A program made the translations under genes and the position numbers. DNA of 64,000 nt from Synechococcus sp. PROS-U-1 (GTDB lineage Bacteria; Cyanobacteriota; Cyanobacteriia; PCC-6307; Cyanobiaceae): contig NZ_CP047951.1 of the NCBI RefSeq assembly GCF_014279755.1, forward strand, positions 558,001 to 622,000, read 5' to 3'. Positions 9,340 to 18,910 of the stretch are shown in pieces. Below the pieces are notes generated by a model. The model had not been told where the DNA came from. It made no database searches and saw only the letters and a list, made by a program, of their open reading frames with translations. Position 1 is the stretch's first letter; each line of letters begins with the position of its first letter.

Positions 9340-11598
9340 ATGGTAGTTCAAAGTGTCAGCGAGGCTATTGATCTAGTTCTTCAGGACAACGTGCAGGCGT
9401 TATACGGTAATCTTCAGCCTGGGCTTCAATTTCAAACTGTAGGCGCGGGTGGTAGTCAATTGGTATATCCACAAGGAACCCTAGAGGTTGACTCTGTTGC
9501 ACAATATTACTATCCAACTTTTGCTAGTTTTAATAAGCGCGTAAATATTGGAGACGGCCCTAGTTTTCAGGTTTCAAGTGCGAATTTTGCCTCCTACTTG
9601 GGGCAGTTTTATTCGACGCTTGTGTATGGACTGTCTAGTGCTCAATATCAGCAATTAGCAGATGAGCAGAATCAGCAAAATCAGTCAATCAGTGACTTGT
9701 TTCAATCCATGATTGGTGGGTTGGGGGTCGAATCACCATTGTGGGCTGAAGCGGGTGGATTGCAGTCGTCATGGTCTTGGCCAAGCATTCAGTACGGATT
9801 TGACGATCCGGAGACGCCAAGCGATCAAGACTTGCCTGTCAACACGCAATGGTCTGTCTTGACCAATTCCATTTCATACATTTGCAAAGTTGCATCAATT
9901 AATAGCTCTATCGCTCTACAGCCTGCCTACCAATCAATCCCCTGGTCTTCCCTCTCGTCTCAATTGTCGGGGGGATTGATCGATAACTGGGATCTGGTCT
10001 TTACGGAAGACTTGACGAGCGATTTCAAGAATCCTTGGGATAATGATTCGTATCAAGACTACAAGAATATTCTGTGGAGCCTGGATCAATCAAGTCAGTT
10101 GGTGACGGATCAAGCCGTGTACTCCGCTGAGGTGAATAGTGCATCTTCTTATTTGAATAATTACATCACTGGAAATGAATTGCAGTTGGAGAATAATTCT
10201 TTGTACGTTGAAGTTGCAAATGCATCCACGAGTGGATATCCGTCAGTTATCCCTTCTGTGTCTTATTATTATACGTCAGATTATGTTCAATTCATTCTGG
10301 ATGGTTTGGGGGACACGATTTCGATGCAAACGTTGGCAGTAGATTCTGCTGATTTTGAAGGTGTTGACATAACATCCCAAGGTGTTTCGGATCAGCGTGC
10401 TCAGTCCAGTATTAATGATTGGGGATTTGTTCAAAATAGTTCGAATGGATCTGCCTCAGGACAGACCGATATCAGTTCTTATGATGCTACGGTTTCTGTT
10501 GTTTCTGGAGCTTTTGATTTCGAAAACGTTGGTGTTCAGTTATGGCTCCCTGTCACGCAGGGCAATTCTGCTTGGTTGTTAGTCGATGCAATTCAAGATG
10601 CTGTGGATAATCAGACGCCATATATTTATTCCTCAAATTTTCAAGGGGGATATGGCTGGACAAGTAGTAGTGATGCGCAGGTATTTACAGAGCAGGGTGT
10701 TGCATATATTTCTGCCATAGTATACGCGGGGTCCGCGGTTTCCACGATAACGGGCGAGTCTTCTGATATTCAGATGTGGTCTCAGTCAGCACTTGATTCT
10801 GCTGGTTTAAGTACCAATCTGGGTGTCAATTTTGCGGATTGGTACGGTTCCTCCATCACGAGTTCTCAATCTTCTGCTCAGAATGTTGAGTCGAACTTGT
10901 CGACGATAGCTAGCCAATCTGGTTCACAGTTTCAGCTCGTGAGTAACCCTATGGGGCCAATATCATCTCTGGGTGCAACTCCTGCGGGCGGTATGCCCGC
11001 AGTTCAATTGGCTATGGGGTTTCAAGTAATTGCTGAGCCCAACAGTGCCTATGATCAATCAGGGTCTCAAAATCGCACTTTTAGGGCATCCAGTCCCAAG
11101 CGTTCAAAGGCTCGGCGGTGCTCCTGTGCAGCTGATGTGATCGAAGACAGTTTATGGGTTTGGGCCAGTCAAAAAAAATCATGCAAAAAGATTATTCTCA
11201 ATGATGACGATAATATTTTGTTCGGATCGCGTTCTCGGGATCATGCCAGAGGTTCCGACGGAGATGATGATTTATTTGGGCATGAACGTGCCGATATCTT
11301 AAAAGGTGGACGTGGGAGTGATTTCATATCCGGTGGTGTCGGTGTGAATCAGCTTCACGGTGGAGCTGGGCCTGATTCTTTTGAATTTGATGCGCATAAT
11401 TTTTCAAAAGGTTTTAAGCATAAAATTAAAGATTTTAAGACCCATAAAGACGTTCTTTGGTTTACAAAAGGTTGGCAGCCGTCACAGATTACTGTAAGGA
11501 ATAATAAATTGCGTTTTGCGGATAAAACGATTGGCATCTTGGAAGGTCTGCAAAAGAGTGAAGTTATCGCTGCTTTAGAGGACGCGGTGTTTCTCTAG
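9340..11598 (+). CDS. large exported protein with RTX-like C-terminus (paralogue 2)
   Basis: This 752-residue protein is a diverged tandem copy of the preceding gene. The two align through much of their length, for example QALYGNLQPGLQFQTVG with QLTALYTSDTNGTFQSTG, and NQTPYIYSSNFQGGYGWTSS with NSTPYVYSPSFGGGYGWTNS. The C-terminus again carries degenerate RTX repeats (GSRSRDHARGSDGDDDLFGH, GGRGSDFISGG). The ATG at 9340 matches the paralogue's N-terminus better than the TTG at 9319. An extra basic, Cys-containing patch (RRCSCAADV and KKSCKKI) sits just before the RTX region, which is odd for a type I secreted protein. Function unknown. Confidence 0.8.
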   Translation: MVVQSVSEAIDLVLQDNVQALYGNLQPGLQFQTVGAGGSQLVYPQGTLEVDSVAQYYYPTFASFNKRVNIGDGPSFQVSSANFASYLGQFYSTLVYGLSSAQYQQLADEQNQQNQSISDLFQSMIGGLGVESPLWAEAGGLQSSWSWPSIQYGFDDPETPSDQDLPVNTQWSVLTNSISYICKVASINSSIALQPAYQSIPWSSLSSQLSGGLIDNWDLVFTEDLTSDFKNPWDNDSYQDYKNILWSLDQSSQLVTDQAVYSAEVNSASSYLNNYITGNELQLENNSLYVEVANASTSGYPSVIPSVSYYYTSDYVQFILDGLGDTISMQTLAVDSADFEGVDITSQGVSDQRAQSSINDWGFVQNSSNGSASGQTDISSYDATVSVVSGAFDFENVGVQLWLPVTQGNSAWLLVDAIQDAVDNQTPYIYSSNFQGGYGWTSSSDAQVFTEQGVAYISAIVYAGSAVSTITGESSDIQMWSQSALDSAGLSTNLGVNFADWYGSSITSSQSSAQNVESNLSTIASQSGSQFQLVSNPMGPISSLGATPAGGMPAVQLAMGFQVIAEPNSAYDQSGSQNRTFRASSPKRSKARRCSCAADVIEDSLWVWASQKKSCKKIILNDDDNILFGSRSRDHARGSDGDDDLFGHERADILKGGRGSDFISGGVGVNQLHGGAGPDSFEFDAHNFSKGFKHKIKDFKTHKDVLWFTKGWQPSQITVRNNKLRFADKTIGILEGLQKSEVIAALEDAVFL

Positions 11599-11850
11599 TG
11601 ATCTATTTTGGCTGTGTTTATAAGTATGCTCTCCATTCCTTACTTGCTCTTTTTTCACTATCCAATGTTAACTGATTTTTCTTGCAATATCTTGTATTGA
11701 GCTTATTGCTTGTGTTTTTGCATTATCTTTTGTTCTATTTTGCTGCGCGTTGTTTGGGTGGTTTTTGTTTGACCTGAATCCAATATTCTTCTCTCTGCTT
11801 TGATTTGTTGTGCTGTCTGGGCTTTGATGGGGGCGAGTTGGTGTTGAGAA

Positions 11851-13539
11851 TCAAGAAGTAAGGCTGTTGCAGCTCGTGACGGCGGCCTCCAGTGCAGCAA
11901 TCCTCGTGCTTTGCAGATTTGTGAAGCCAAAGTCACGTAAGCGGCGTTGCAAAGCTGGTTTGGCTCCAGCAACAATGGTTTGCCGTCCCAGGTTCTGTGC
12001 TTCATCGATCATTCGTTCGATAGCCAATGTGGCGGTAATTCCTATACGGGGAACATTGGTTAAATCCAGGATCAGGCATTTGCAGGTTCTAATTTTTCCT
12101 ATGCGTGAAGATATCCCTTTAGCGGCGCCGAAGCTGAGGGGGCCATCCAGTCGGAAGTACATCAGCTGATCCCCGCAGGACCGGATCAGGTCTTTTTCGT
12201 GTTCCGTGAGGTTGTGATGTTGTTGGTCCTTGTGGTTCTCCGGATTGGCTTGATCAATTTCATCCAGTTGTACCTGGGTGATCGAATCGACAGTCAACAG
12301 ATTGGCCACGAACATCCCCACCAACACGCCCCAGATCAGGTCCCAGAACACAGTCATCAACAGAACGGCGTACATCAGGGCGGCCGTTTTCGCTGACAGG
12401 CGATGGGCGCGCAGCAGAAAGCCCCAGTCGATGATGTCAAGCCCGACTTTGATCAGGATCCCCGCAAGCAGTGCCGTGGGGATCTGGGCTGCGAGAGGTC
12501 CTGCCCCCAGCAGCACGAGCAGAAGAACAAGGGAATGGGTCATGCCTGACCAGGGCGTCTGTCCCCCGGACTTGATGTTGATGACCGTTCGCATCGTGGC
12601 TCCAGCGCCCGGGAGGCCAGACAGGAACCCGGCCGCTGTGTTGGCGATTCCCTGGCCGATCAGTTCACGGTTGGAGTCGTGGTTGGTCTGGGTGATGTTG
12701 TCGGCCACCAGGGAGGTGAGCAACGAGTCGATGGCCCCTAGCAGAGCGAGAACCATCCCCGCTTTCACCAGCTCCGGCAGGTGCCGGCTGAAATCGGGTA
12801 TCACCAGTTGCAAGCCGCCTCCGGGGATCGCTCCGATCCGGGCGATGGGTTCAAGGCCGAGTTCCAGCAGCCGGTTGTCGTTGAACAGCACCAACGACAA
12901 CGGCGTCACGATCAGCAGCGCCAGCAGAGGCGTCGGCACCCATTGACGGACGCGGAGAGGGGTTAGAAACACCACCGCGAGCGTCATCAATCCAACGGCG
13001 AGAGCGGCAGGATTCCAGCTTGGTGAGCTGATCAGCGATTGGAGTGATGCAACGACGCCGCCCCGCGTGCTCACCCCAATGAAGGGCCCGAGTTGCAGCA
13101 CCAGGATGATGAAACCGATTCCCGACATGAAGCCGGAGACCACCGAATAGGGCACCAGGGTGATGAAGCGCCCCAGCCGCAGCACCCCAAGCAGGGCCTC
13201 AAACACACCACCGATGACCACGGCGGCCATGACCAGCGGCAGCATCTCGCCGGCACTTAGGTCACGACTGATTCCGACAGCGGCCAGGCTGGACACAATG
13301 CCCGCCACGGTGACGCTCATCGGTCCGGTGGGTCCGCTGACCTGGGCGGGAGTTCCCCCAAGCAGGGCCGCCAGAAATCCGGTAACGATGGCGCCGTAGA
13401 GGCCATAAATGGCGCCTCCTGGCCCAAGAGCCGCATTGCCGAAGGCCAGGGCGAGGGGCAACGCGACCACAGCTGCCGTCAGGCCTCCGAGCAGGTCGCC
13501 TCGGATGTTGCGTTGATGCAGACCGTTAATCAGAGCCAT
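11851..13539 (-). CDS. SulP/SLC26 family anion transporter, BicA-like
   Basis: This 562-residue inner-membrane transporter has the SulP membrane domain (about residues 1-400, with a dozen or more hydrophobic segments) and a C-terminal cytoplasmic STAS domain (about 430-550, with CLILDLTNVPRIGITATLAI). Segments such as GDLLGGLTAAVVALPLALAFG, SGPTGPMSV, SGFMSGIGFIILVLQL, GLPGAGATMRTVINIKSGG and VGLDIIDWGFLLRAH closely match what I recall of BicA, the sodium-dependent bicarbonate transporter of cyanobacteria. Sulfate or another anion cannot be excluded. The start lies one base downstream of a thioredoxin-fold gene, so the two are probably co-transcribed. Confidence 0.88.
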   Translation of the reverse strand: MALINGLHQRNIRGDLLGGLTAAVVALPLALAFGNAALGPGGAIYGLYGAIVTGFLAALLGGTPAQVSGPTGPMSVTVAGIVSSLAAVGISRDLSAGEMLPLVMAAVVIGGVFEALLGVLRLGRFITLVPYSVVSGFMSGIGFIILVLQLGPFIGVSTRGGVVASLQSLISSPSWNPAALAVGLMTLAVVFLTPLRVRQWVPTPLLALLIVTPLSLVLFNDNRLLELGLEPIARIGAIPGGGLQLVIPDFSRHLPELVKAGMVLALLGAIDSLLTSLVADNITQTNHDSNRELIGQGIANTAAGFLSGLPGAGATMRTVINIKSGGQTPWSGMTHSLVLLLVLLGAGPLAAQIPTALLAGILIKVGLDIIDWGFLLRAHRLSAKTAALMYAVLLMTVFWDLIWGVLVGMFVANLLTVDSITQVQLDEIDQANPENHKDQQHHNLTEHEKDLIRSCGDQLMYFRLDGPLSFGAAKGISSRIGKIRTCKCLILDLTNVPRIGITATLAIERMIDEAQNLGRQTIVAGAKPALQRRLRDFGFTNLQSTRIAALEAAVTSCNSLTS

Positions 13540-13540
13540 G

Positions 13541-13945
13541 TCAGTTCAGGCCGCTCCAGCGGCTCAGAACATCCAGGGACTGAACGCCAACTTTTTGGCG
13601 TCCATCGCGAAGAACCCACGTTGGATAGGCCCGGATCTCTGCTGCGTTGCAGGCTTCGGCTTGCTTCGGCAGCTGCTTGGGCTTGCGGCACTCCACGTAG
13701 GGCAGCTCCGCTCCAGCCTGTTTGCCGAAAAGATTCATCTGTTTGAAGCAGGCCGGACAGGTCCAAGCGCCGTAAAACCGGGCTCCTATCGCCTTGAGAT
13801 GCTGCGTCAGTTCGATGGCCTCGGGGCTGGAGGCGCGCAGGGGCTCCCCGATCGTGCTGGTCCATGGAGCGGCAAGGCCCCGCAGGACGTCTCCGCCGGC
13901 TGCGAGCAGCACGGTTGCCAGCAGGGATGAAGCAACGCCTCTCAT
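13541..13945 (-). CDS. exported thioredoxin-fold protein with CPAC motif
   Basis: This 134-residue protein has a hydrophobic N-terminus (MRGVASSLLATVLLAAGG) that looks like a signal or anchor segment, so the domain probably faces the periplasm or thylakoid lumen. The mature part is thioredoxin-like: FYGAWTCPACFKQMNLFGK supplies the CxxC redox pair, and AYPTWVL supplies the cis-Pro region. It resembles the C-terminal oxidoreductase domain attached to bacterial vitamin K epoxide reductases (inference). A further Cys pair occurs at VECRKPKQ and EACNAAE. It precedes the BicA-like gene with a one-base gap. Confidence 0.78.
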   Translation of the reverse strand: MRGVASSLLATVLLAAGGDVLRGLAAPWTSTIGEPLRASSPEAIELTQHLKAIGARFYGAWTCPACFKQMNLFGKQAGAELPYVECRKPKQLPKQAEACNAAEIRAYPTWVLRDGRQKVGVQSLDVLSRWSGLN

Positions 13946-14055
13946 GCTGATGCAGCTAATGGCCCGAAGCTAGGTCGCATTGTTGCGTTCGGGCTTCCCT
14001 CCATGCGGAAGCAACAACGCGGGGCTTGTTGCGGTGAGACTGGGGGCACCACTGA

Positions 14056-15033
14056 ATGGGTATGGCAGGCAGCGGATACAAGGACTATTTCCAGGTGCTG
14101 GGTGTCGATCGCAGTGCCGACGCCAATGCCATCAAGAAAGCTTTCCGCAGCCTGGCGCGCAAATATCACCCTGACGTCAACCCCGGCGATGCGCAGGCCG
14201 AGGCACGTTTCAAGGAGATCAGTGAGGCTTATGAAGTTCTCTCCGACCCGGAGAAACGGCGGCGTTATGAGCAATTCGGTCAGTACTGGAATCAAGCCGG
14301 CGGCATGGGTGGGGGTGGAGCCCCCGGTATGGACGTCGACTTCGGCCGCTACGGCAACTTCGACGATTTCATCAACGACCTGCTGGGCCGATTCGGTGGA
14401 CCGGCCGGAGGTGGTTTTCAAGGAGGTGGATTCCCCGGAGGCGGATTCGCAGGGGGCGGATTCCCCCGTGGAGCCCAGCCCTCACGCCCTCCGGTGAATC
14501 TGGATGCGGAGGCCTCGGTGAATGTGAGTTTTGCTGAAGCCTTTCGAGGTGGCGAGCGCAGCCTCTCGGTGAACAACGAGCGCGTTCAAGTTCGCATTCC
14601 TGCCGGCGTGAAAAACGGCTCTCGATTGCGTCTGAAGGGCAAAGGAAACCTGCAACCCGGAACAGGTCGACGCGGCGATCTTTACCTCAATCTGAAGGTT
14701 CAGGAGCACCCGATCTGGCGCTTGGAGTCAGATCAGCTGCGTGCTGATCTGCCCGTGAGCCTCGATGAACTGGCCCTCGGAGGGATGGTCTCCGTGATGA
14801 CCCCGGATGGTGAAGCGCAGGTGAGCATTCCGGCAGGCACCGCCCCAGGGCGCAGCCTTCGGCTCAAGGGCAAAGGTTGGCCCGCGACGTCAGGTCGCGG
14901 TGATCTCCTTCTGACGTTGACTTTGGCCATGCCCCCGTCTTGGAGTGAGGAGGAGCGTCGTTTGCTTGAGCAGTTGCGGGCCAAGCGCACGGGACATCCA
15001 CGTCAAGAGTGGCTTCGCTCCGCGGCTCTTTGA
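14056..15033 (+). CDS. DnaJ-type co-chaperone, CbpA-like
   Basis: This 325-residue J-domain protein stimulates Hsp70 ATPase activity. The J domain (about residues 5-75) has KYHPDVNPGD with the HPD motif. A Gly/Phe-rich linker with repeated GGGF units (about residues 85-155) follows, then two C-terminal substrate-binding beta-domains (RIPAGVKNGSRLRLKGKG and SIPAGTAPGRSLRLKGKG). The Cys-rich zinc fingers of classical DnaJ are absent, so it is the CbpA/DnaJ type II form. A second in-frame ATG at 14062 is an alternative start. It is divergent from the thioredoxin-fold gene and 39 bases upstream of hemB. Confidence 0.9.
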   Translation: MGMAGSGYKDYFQVLGVDRSADANAIKKAFRSLARKYHPDVNPGDAQAEARFKEISEAYEVLSDPEKRRRYEQFGQYWNQAGGMGGGGAPGMDVDFGRYGNFDDFINDLLGRFGGPAGGGFQGGGFPGGGFAGGGFPRGAQPSRPPVNLDAEASVNVSFAEAFRGGERSLSVNNERVQVRIPAGVKNGSRLRLKGKGNLQPGTGRRGDLYLNLKVQEHPIWRLESDQLRADLPVSLDELALGGMVSVMTPDGEAQVSIPAGTAPGRSLRLKGKGWPATSGRGDLLLTLTLAMPPSWSEEERRLLEQLRAKRTGHPRQEWLRSAAL

Positions 15034-15072
15034 TCGGGTGACCCTTACGATCACACCTTGTGTTTGGGTCTG

Positions 15073-16074
15073 ATGGAGCTCACCTACCGCCCCCGTCGTC
15101 TTCGGCGTACGCCAGCGTTACGCGCCATGGTGCGTGAGCACAGCCTCTCGGCTGCAGATTTCATCTACCCCCTCTTTGTCCATGAGGGCGCCGAGGTGGA
15201 GCCGATCGGTGCCATGCCAGGTGCCAGCCGTTGGAGTCTGGAAGCCCTGACCGGCGAAGTGCAGCGCGCTTACGACCTTGGAGTGCGCTGCATCGTTCTC
15301 TTCCCGAAGGTGTCCGAGGGCCTGAAAACTGAAGACGGTGTCGAGTGCTTTAACGCCAATGGTCTGATCCCTCGCGCAATACGGCAGATCAAGCAAGCCA
15401 TTCCCGAGATGGCGATCATGACGGATGTCGCCCTGGATCCCTACTCCTGTGATGGTCATGACGGGATCGTCAGTCCAGACGGAGTTGTCCTCAACGACGA
15501 GACGATTGAACTGCTCTGCAAACAGGCTGTTGTGCAGGCTGAAGCGGGTGCTGATCTGATTGGCCCCAGCGACATGATGGACGGCCGTGTCGGGGCCATC
15601 CGTGAAGCCCTCGACGATGAAGGCTTCGAACATGTGGGCATCATCAGCTACACGGCGAAGTACTCCTCCGCGTACTACGGACCCTTCCGGGAGGCCCTCG
15701 ACTCCGCGCCGCGTGCGGCCGGCAGCAAGCCGATCCCCAAAAACAAAGACACCTATCAGATGGATCCCGCCAATGCCCGGGAAGCCATCACAGAAGCCCA
15801 GCTCGACGAGCAGGAGGGCGCCGACATCATGATGGTGAAGCCAGGTCTGGCCTATCTCGACATCATCCATCGCCTGCGTGAGGAGTCAGAACTCCCTATC
15901 GCTGCTTACAACGTGAGTGGTGAGTATTCGATGGTGAAGGCCGCGGCGGAGCGTGGCTGGATCGATGAAAAGGCCGTTGTGCTGGAGACCTTGCTGAGCT
16001 TCAAGCGCGCCGGGGCTGATCTGATTCTCACGTACCACGCTTGCGATGCAGCGGCTTGGTTGAAGGAGGCCTGA
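15073..16074 (+). CDS. hemB: delta-aminolevulinic acid dehydratase (porphobilinogen synthase)
   Basis: This enzyme condenses two 5-aminolevulinate molecules to porphobilinogen for heme, chlorophyll and phycobilin synthesis. Catalytic-lysine regions are IISYTAKYSSAYYGPFREA and PIAAYNVSGEYSMVKAAAE. The metal segment reads DVALDPYSCDGHDG, in which the zinc Cys ligands are replaced mainly by Asp, so it is the magnesium-type, plant-like form. The ATG at 15073 matches the family N-terminus (MELTYRPRRLRR); an upstream GTG at 15058 is less likely. The 333-residue length is normal. Confidence 0.95.
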   Translation: MELTYRPRRLRRTPALRAMVREHSLSAADFIYPLFVHEGAEVEPIGAMPGASRWSLEALTGEVQRAYDLGVRCIVLFPKVSEGLKTEDGVECFNANGLIPRAIRQIKQAIPEMAIMTDVALDPYSCDGHDGIVSPDGVVLNDETIELLCKQAVVQAEAGADLIGPSDMMDGRVGAIREALDDEGFEHVGIISYTAKYSSAYYGPFREALDSAPRAAGSKPIPKNKDTYQMDPANAREAITEAQLDEQEGADIMMVKPGLAYLDIIHRLREESELPIAAYNVSGEYSMVKAAAERGWIDEKAVVLETLLSFKRAGADLILTYHACDAAAWLKEA

Positions 16075-16078
16075 TCCG

Positions 16079-16477
16079 ATGGCAACAGCTGATCAACCGA
16101 CGGGTGTGAATCGTCTCGGTCATGTGGCGATCCGCGTTGAGAACGTCGATCGGGCTGTTGCCTTCTACACCGATCTGGGGATGCACCTGGTCTGGCGCGC
16201 CGACGACTGGTGCTACCTGGAAGCCGGGGAAGGTCGCGACGGACTCGCCTTGTTAGGCCCGGATTACAAGGCCGCCGGCCCACATTTCGCCTTCCATTTT
16301 CGCGATCGTGAACAGGTGGATGTGATCCACGACCGTCTCAAAGCGCAGGGTGTGCACGTTGGTGCCGTCCATGACCACCGCGACGGCACGGCGTCTTTTT
16401 ATCTGAAAGACCCGGAAGGCAACTGGCTCGAAATGCTCTATGAACCCCCCGGTGGCATCCCCTCCAATTGCAGTTGA
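16079..16477 (+). CDS. VOC/glyoxalase family protein
   Basis: This 132-residue single-domain vicinal oxygen chelate protein has the repeated beta-alpha-beta-beta-beta pattern. The likely metal ligands are the His in LGHVAIRV, an acidic residue after the WCYLEAGEG strand, the His in GPHFAFHF and the Glu in GNWLEMLYE. The layout resembles lactoylglutathione lyase, but the length and loops do not prove that activity. A GGAGG-type ribosome site sits just before hemB's stop. It follows hemB by 4 bases and its end overlaps the mutS2 start by 38 bases, suggesting one operon. Confidence 0.85.
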   Translation: MATADQPTGVNRLGHVAIRVENVDRAVAFYTDLGMHLVWRADDWCYLEAGEGRDGLALLGPDYKAAGPHFAFHFRDREQVDVIHDRLKAQGVHVGAVHDHRDGTASFYLKDPEGNWLEMLYEPPGGIPSNCS

Positions 16478-18878
16478 CTTGAGCTTGGAGGCGGACCGGG
16501 CTCAGCAGGAAACGCTCGAATTGCTGGAGTGGCATCGGGTCTGTGACCATCTCAGCGGTTTTGCGAGCACCGGCATGGGCCGTGACGCTGCGCGGGTGCA
16601 ACCCTTGCCGTCCAGCCTGGAGGAGTCGAGAACACGCCTGGCCGAGACCGTTGAGATGGCGGTGCTCGATGACCTCACCGAAGGTGGACTCAGTTTTCGC
16701 GGGGTTCAGAACCTCGAGCCGGTGGTGCTGCGCTGCAGCAAAGGGGGAGTGGCCTCCGGTGAAGAGCTTTTGGCCGTGGCGGAAACCCTGGCAGCGGCCC
16801 GTCGTCTGCGCCGTCAGATCGACGACCCCGAGCTGCGCCCGGTGTGCACCACCCTGATTGAAACCATGGTGACGCTGCCGGAGTTGGAGCAGCGGCTCAA
16901 ATTTGCCCTGGAGGAGGGAGGTCGTGTTGCTGATCGTGCCAGCTCTGCACTCTCAGCGCTTCGGCATCAATGGCAAGGGTTGCGCCAAGACCGTCGGGAC
17001 AAGCTTCAGGAGTTGCTGCGCCGCCTGGCCTCATCCCTTCAGGACAGTGTGATCGCTGAGCGTCACGGCCGTCCGGTCCTGGCGGTGAAGGCCGGTTCGG
17101 TGAGCCAGGTGCCGGGCCAGGTGCATGACAGTTCGGCCTCAGGCAGCACGCTTTTTGTGGAACCTCGCTCGGTGCTCACCCTCGGAAACAAGCTGGTGGA
17201 ACTGGAGTCCCGCATCCGGGATGAGGAACGCAAGGTGTTGGCAGAGCTGAGTGCTCTGGTGGCCGACGAGGCGTCTGCCCTCAATCAAGTGGTGGCCGTG
17301 CTGCGAACGCTTGATCTTGCTCTGGCTCGTGGGCGCTACGGGCGCTGGCTTGGTGGTGTGGCGCCGCAGCTTGAGAGGGCTGAGGAGGCCCCCTTTCATC
17401 TCACAGGTCTGCGGCATCCTTTGTTGGTGTGGCAGCACAAACGGGCGGAGGGGCCTCCGGTGGTTCCGATTTCCGTGGAGGTGTCGCCGGACCTGCGAGT
17501 GGTTGCGATCACCGGGCCGAACACCGGTGGCAAGACGGTCACGCTGAAAAGCATCGGTCTTGCTGCATTGATGGCGCGTGCTGGCATGCTTTTGCCCTGT
17601 TCCGGGCAACCTTCATTGCCCTGGTGTGCCCAGGTGCTGGCGGATATCGGGGATGAACAATCCCTGCAGCAGAGCTTGTCCACCTTCAGTGGTCATGTGA
17701 AGCGAATTGGGCGAATCCTCGAGGCGTTGCAGCGGGGCGGTGCCCCCGCCCTGGTGCTGCTGGATGAGGTTGGTGCTGGAACGGATCCCAGCGAGGGAAC
17801 GGCCTTGGCCACGGCTTTGCTCAAGGCTCTTGCTGAACGAGCCCGACTCACCATCGCCACCACCCATTTCGGTGAACTCAAGGCCCTCAAATATGACGAC
17901 GCTCGTTTTGAGAATGCCTCTGTGGCCTTCAACCCTGAAACGCTCTCCCCCACGTATGAATTGCTGTGGGGCATTCCGGGGCGCAGCAATGCGCTGGCGA
18001 TCGCGACGCGGTTGGGCCTTGACCCCGATGTTCTTCAGCAGGCGCAGCAGCTTCTGGCTCCTGGAGGTGATGGTGAGGTGAATAGTGTGATTCGCGGCTT
18101 GGAGGAGCAACGTCAGCGCCAGCAGGCCGCGGCGGAGGATGCGGCAGCACTGCTGGCCCGCACTGAGCTTCTGCACGAGGAGTTGCTGCAGCGCTGGCAG
18201 AAGCAGAAGCAGCAGACTGCACAACGCCAGGAGCAGGGCCGTCAGCGGCTCGAGGAGTCGATCCGCAAAGGCCAGAAAGAGGTCCGCACGCTGATTCGCC
18301 GGCTTCGTGATGAGCGTGCGGATGGGGAAACCGCGCGGAGGGCTGGCCAACGGCTCCGCACACTGGAGGACCATCACCGACCCATCCCCGAACGGCGATC
18401 ACCCACTCCGGGCTGGTGTCCGGCGGTGGGTGATCGGGTGCGCTTGTTGGTTCTTGGGAAGGCTGCGGACGTGTTGGCCATCACGGATGACGGCCTTCAG
18501 CTCACGGTCCGTTGTGGGGTGATGCGCACAACTGTGGATCTCGCAGCGGTGGAAAGCCTTGATGGTCGCAAGCCTGAACCGCCTCCAAAGCCGGTGGTGA
18601 AGGTGCAGGCTCGTTCTCTTGGCGGAGGTGGTGCTCAGGTGCGCACCAGTCGCAACACCCTTGATGTGCGCGGCATGCGGGTGCATGAGGCCGAAGCGGC
18701 GCTCGAGGAACGCCTGCGCAGTGCCAATGGACCGGTGTGGGTGATCCATGGCATCGGAACGGGCAAGCTCAAGCGCGGCCTGCGCACCTGGTTAGACACT
18801 GTTCCCTATGTGGAACGGGTCACGGATGCCGAGCAGGGGGATGGGGGGCCCGGCTGCAGCGTTGTGTGGGTGCGCTGA
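16440..18878 (+). CDS. mutS2: MutS2 family endonuclease/ATPase
   Basis: This 812-residue MutS-family ATPase is unrelated to mismatch recognition by MutS1 and acts in suppressing recombination or in rescue of collided ribosomes, according to species. The core has the Walker A ITGPNTGGKTVTLKS and Walker B LVLLDEVGAGTDP. A long coiled-coil follows (about residues 540-640, Gln/Glu/Arg-rich). The C-terminal Smr nuclease domain starts at LDVRGMRVHEAEAALEERL and includes IHGIGTGKLKRGLR. The start overlaps the upstream VOC gene. The length is typical. Confidence 0.94.
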   Translation: MNPPVASPPIAVDLSLEADRAQQETLELLEWHRVCDHLSGFASTGMGRDAARVQPLPSSLEESRTRLAETVEMAVLDDLTEGGLSFRGVQNLEPVVLRCSKGGVASGEELLAVAETLAAARRLRRQIDDPELRPVCTTLIETMVTLPELEQRLKFALEEGGRVADRASSALSALRHQWQGLRQDRRDKLQELLRRLASSLQDSVIAERHGRPVLAVKAGSVSQVPGQVHDSSASGSTLFVEPRSVLTLGNKLVELESRIRDEERKVLAELSALVADEASALNQVVAVLRTLDLALARGRYGRWLGGVAPQLERAEEAPFHLTGLRHPLLVWQHKRAEGPPVVPISVEVSPDLRVVAITGPNTGGKTVTLKSIGLAALMARAGMLLPCSGQPSLPWCAQVLADIGDEQSLQQSLSTFSGHVKRIGRILEALQRGGAPALVLLDEVGAGTDPSEGTALATALLKALAERARLTIATTHFGELKALKYDDARFENASVAFNPETLSPTYELLWGIPGRSNALAIATRLGLDPDVLQQAQQLLAPGGDGEVNSVIRGLEEQRQRQQAAAEDAAALLARTELLHEELLQRWQKQKQQTAQRQEQGRQRLEESIRKGQKEVRTLIRRLRDERADGETARRAGQRLRTLEDHHRPIPERRSPTPGWCPAVGDRVRLLVLGKAADVLAITDDGLQLTVRCGVMRTTVDLAAVESLDGRKPEPPPKPVVKVQARSLGGGGAQVRTSRNTLDVRGMRVHEAEAALEERLRSANGPVWVIHGIGTGKLKRGLRTWLDTVPYVERVTDAEQGDGGPGCSVVWVR

Positions 18879-18910
18879 GTGTGATCAGTTGTTTGTCAAC
18901 TTCTTGATGT

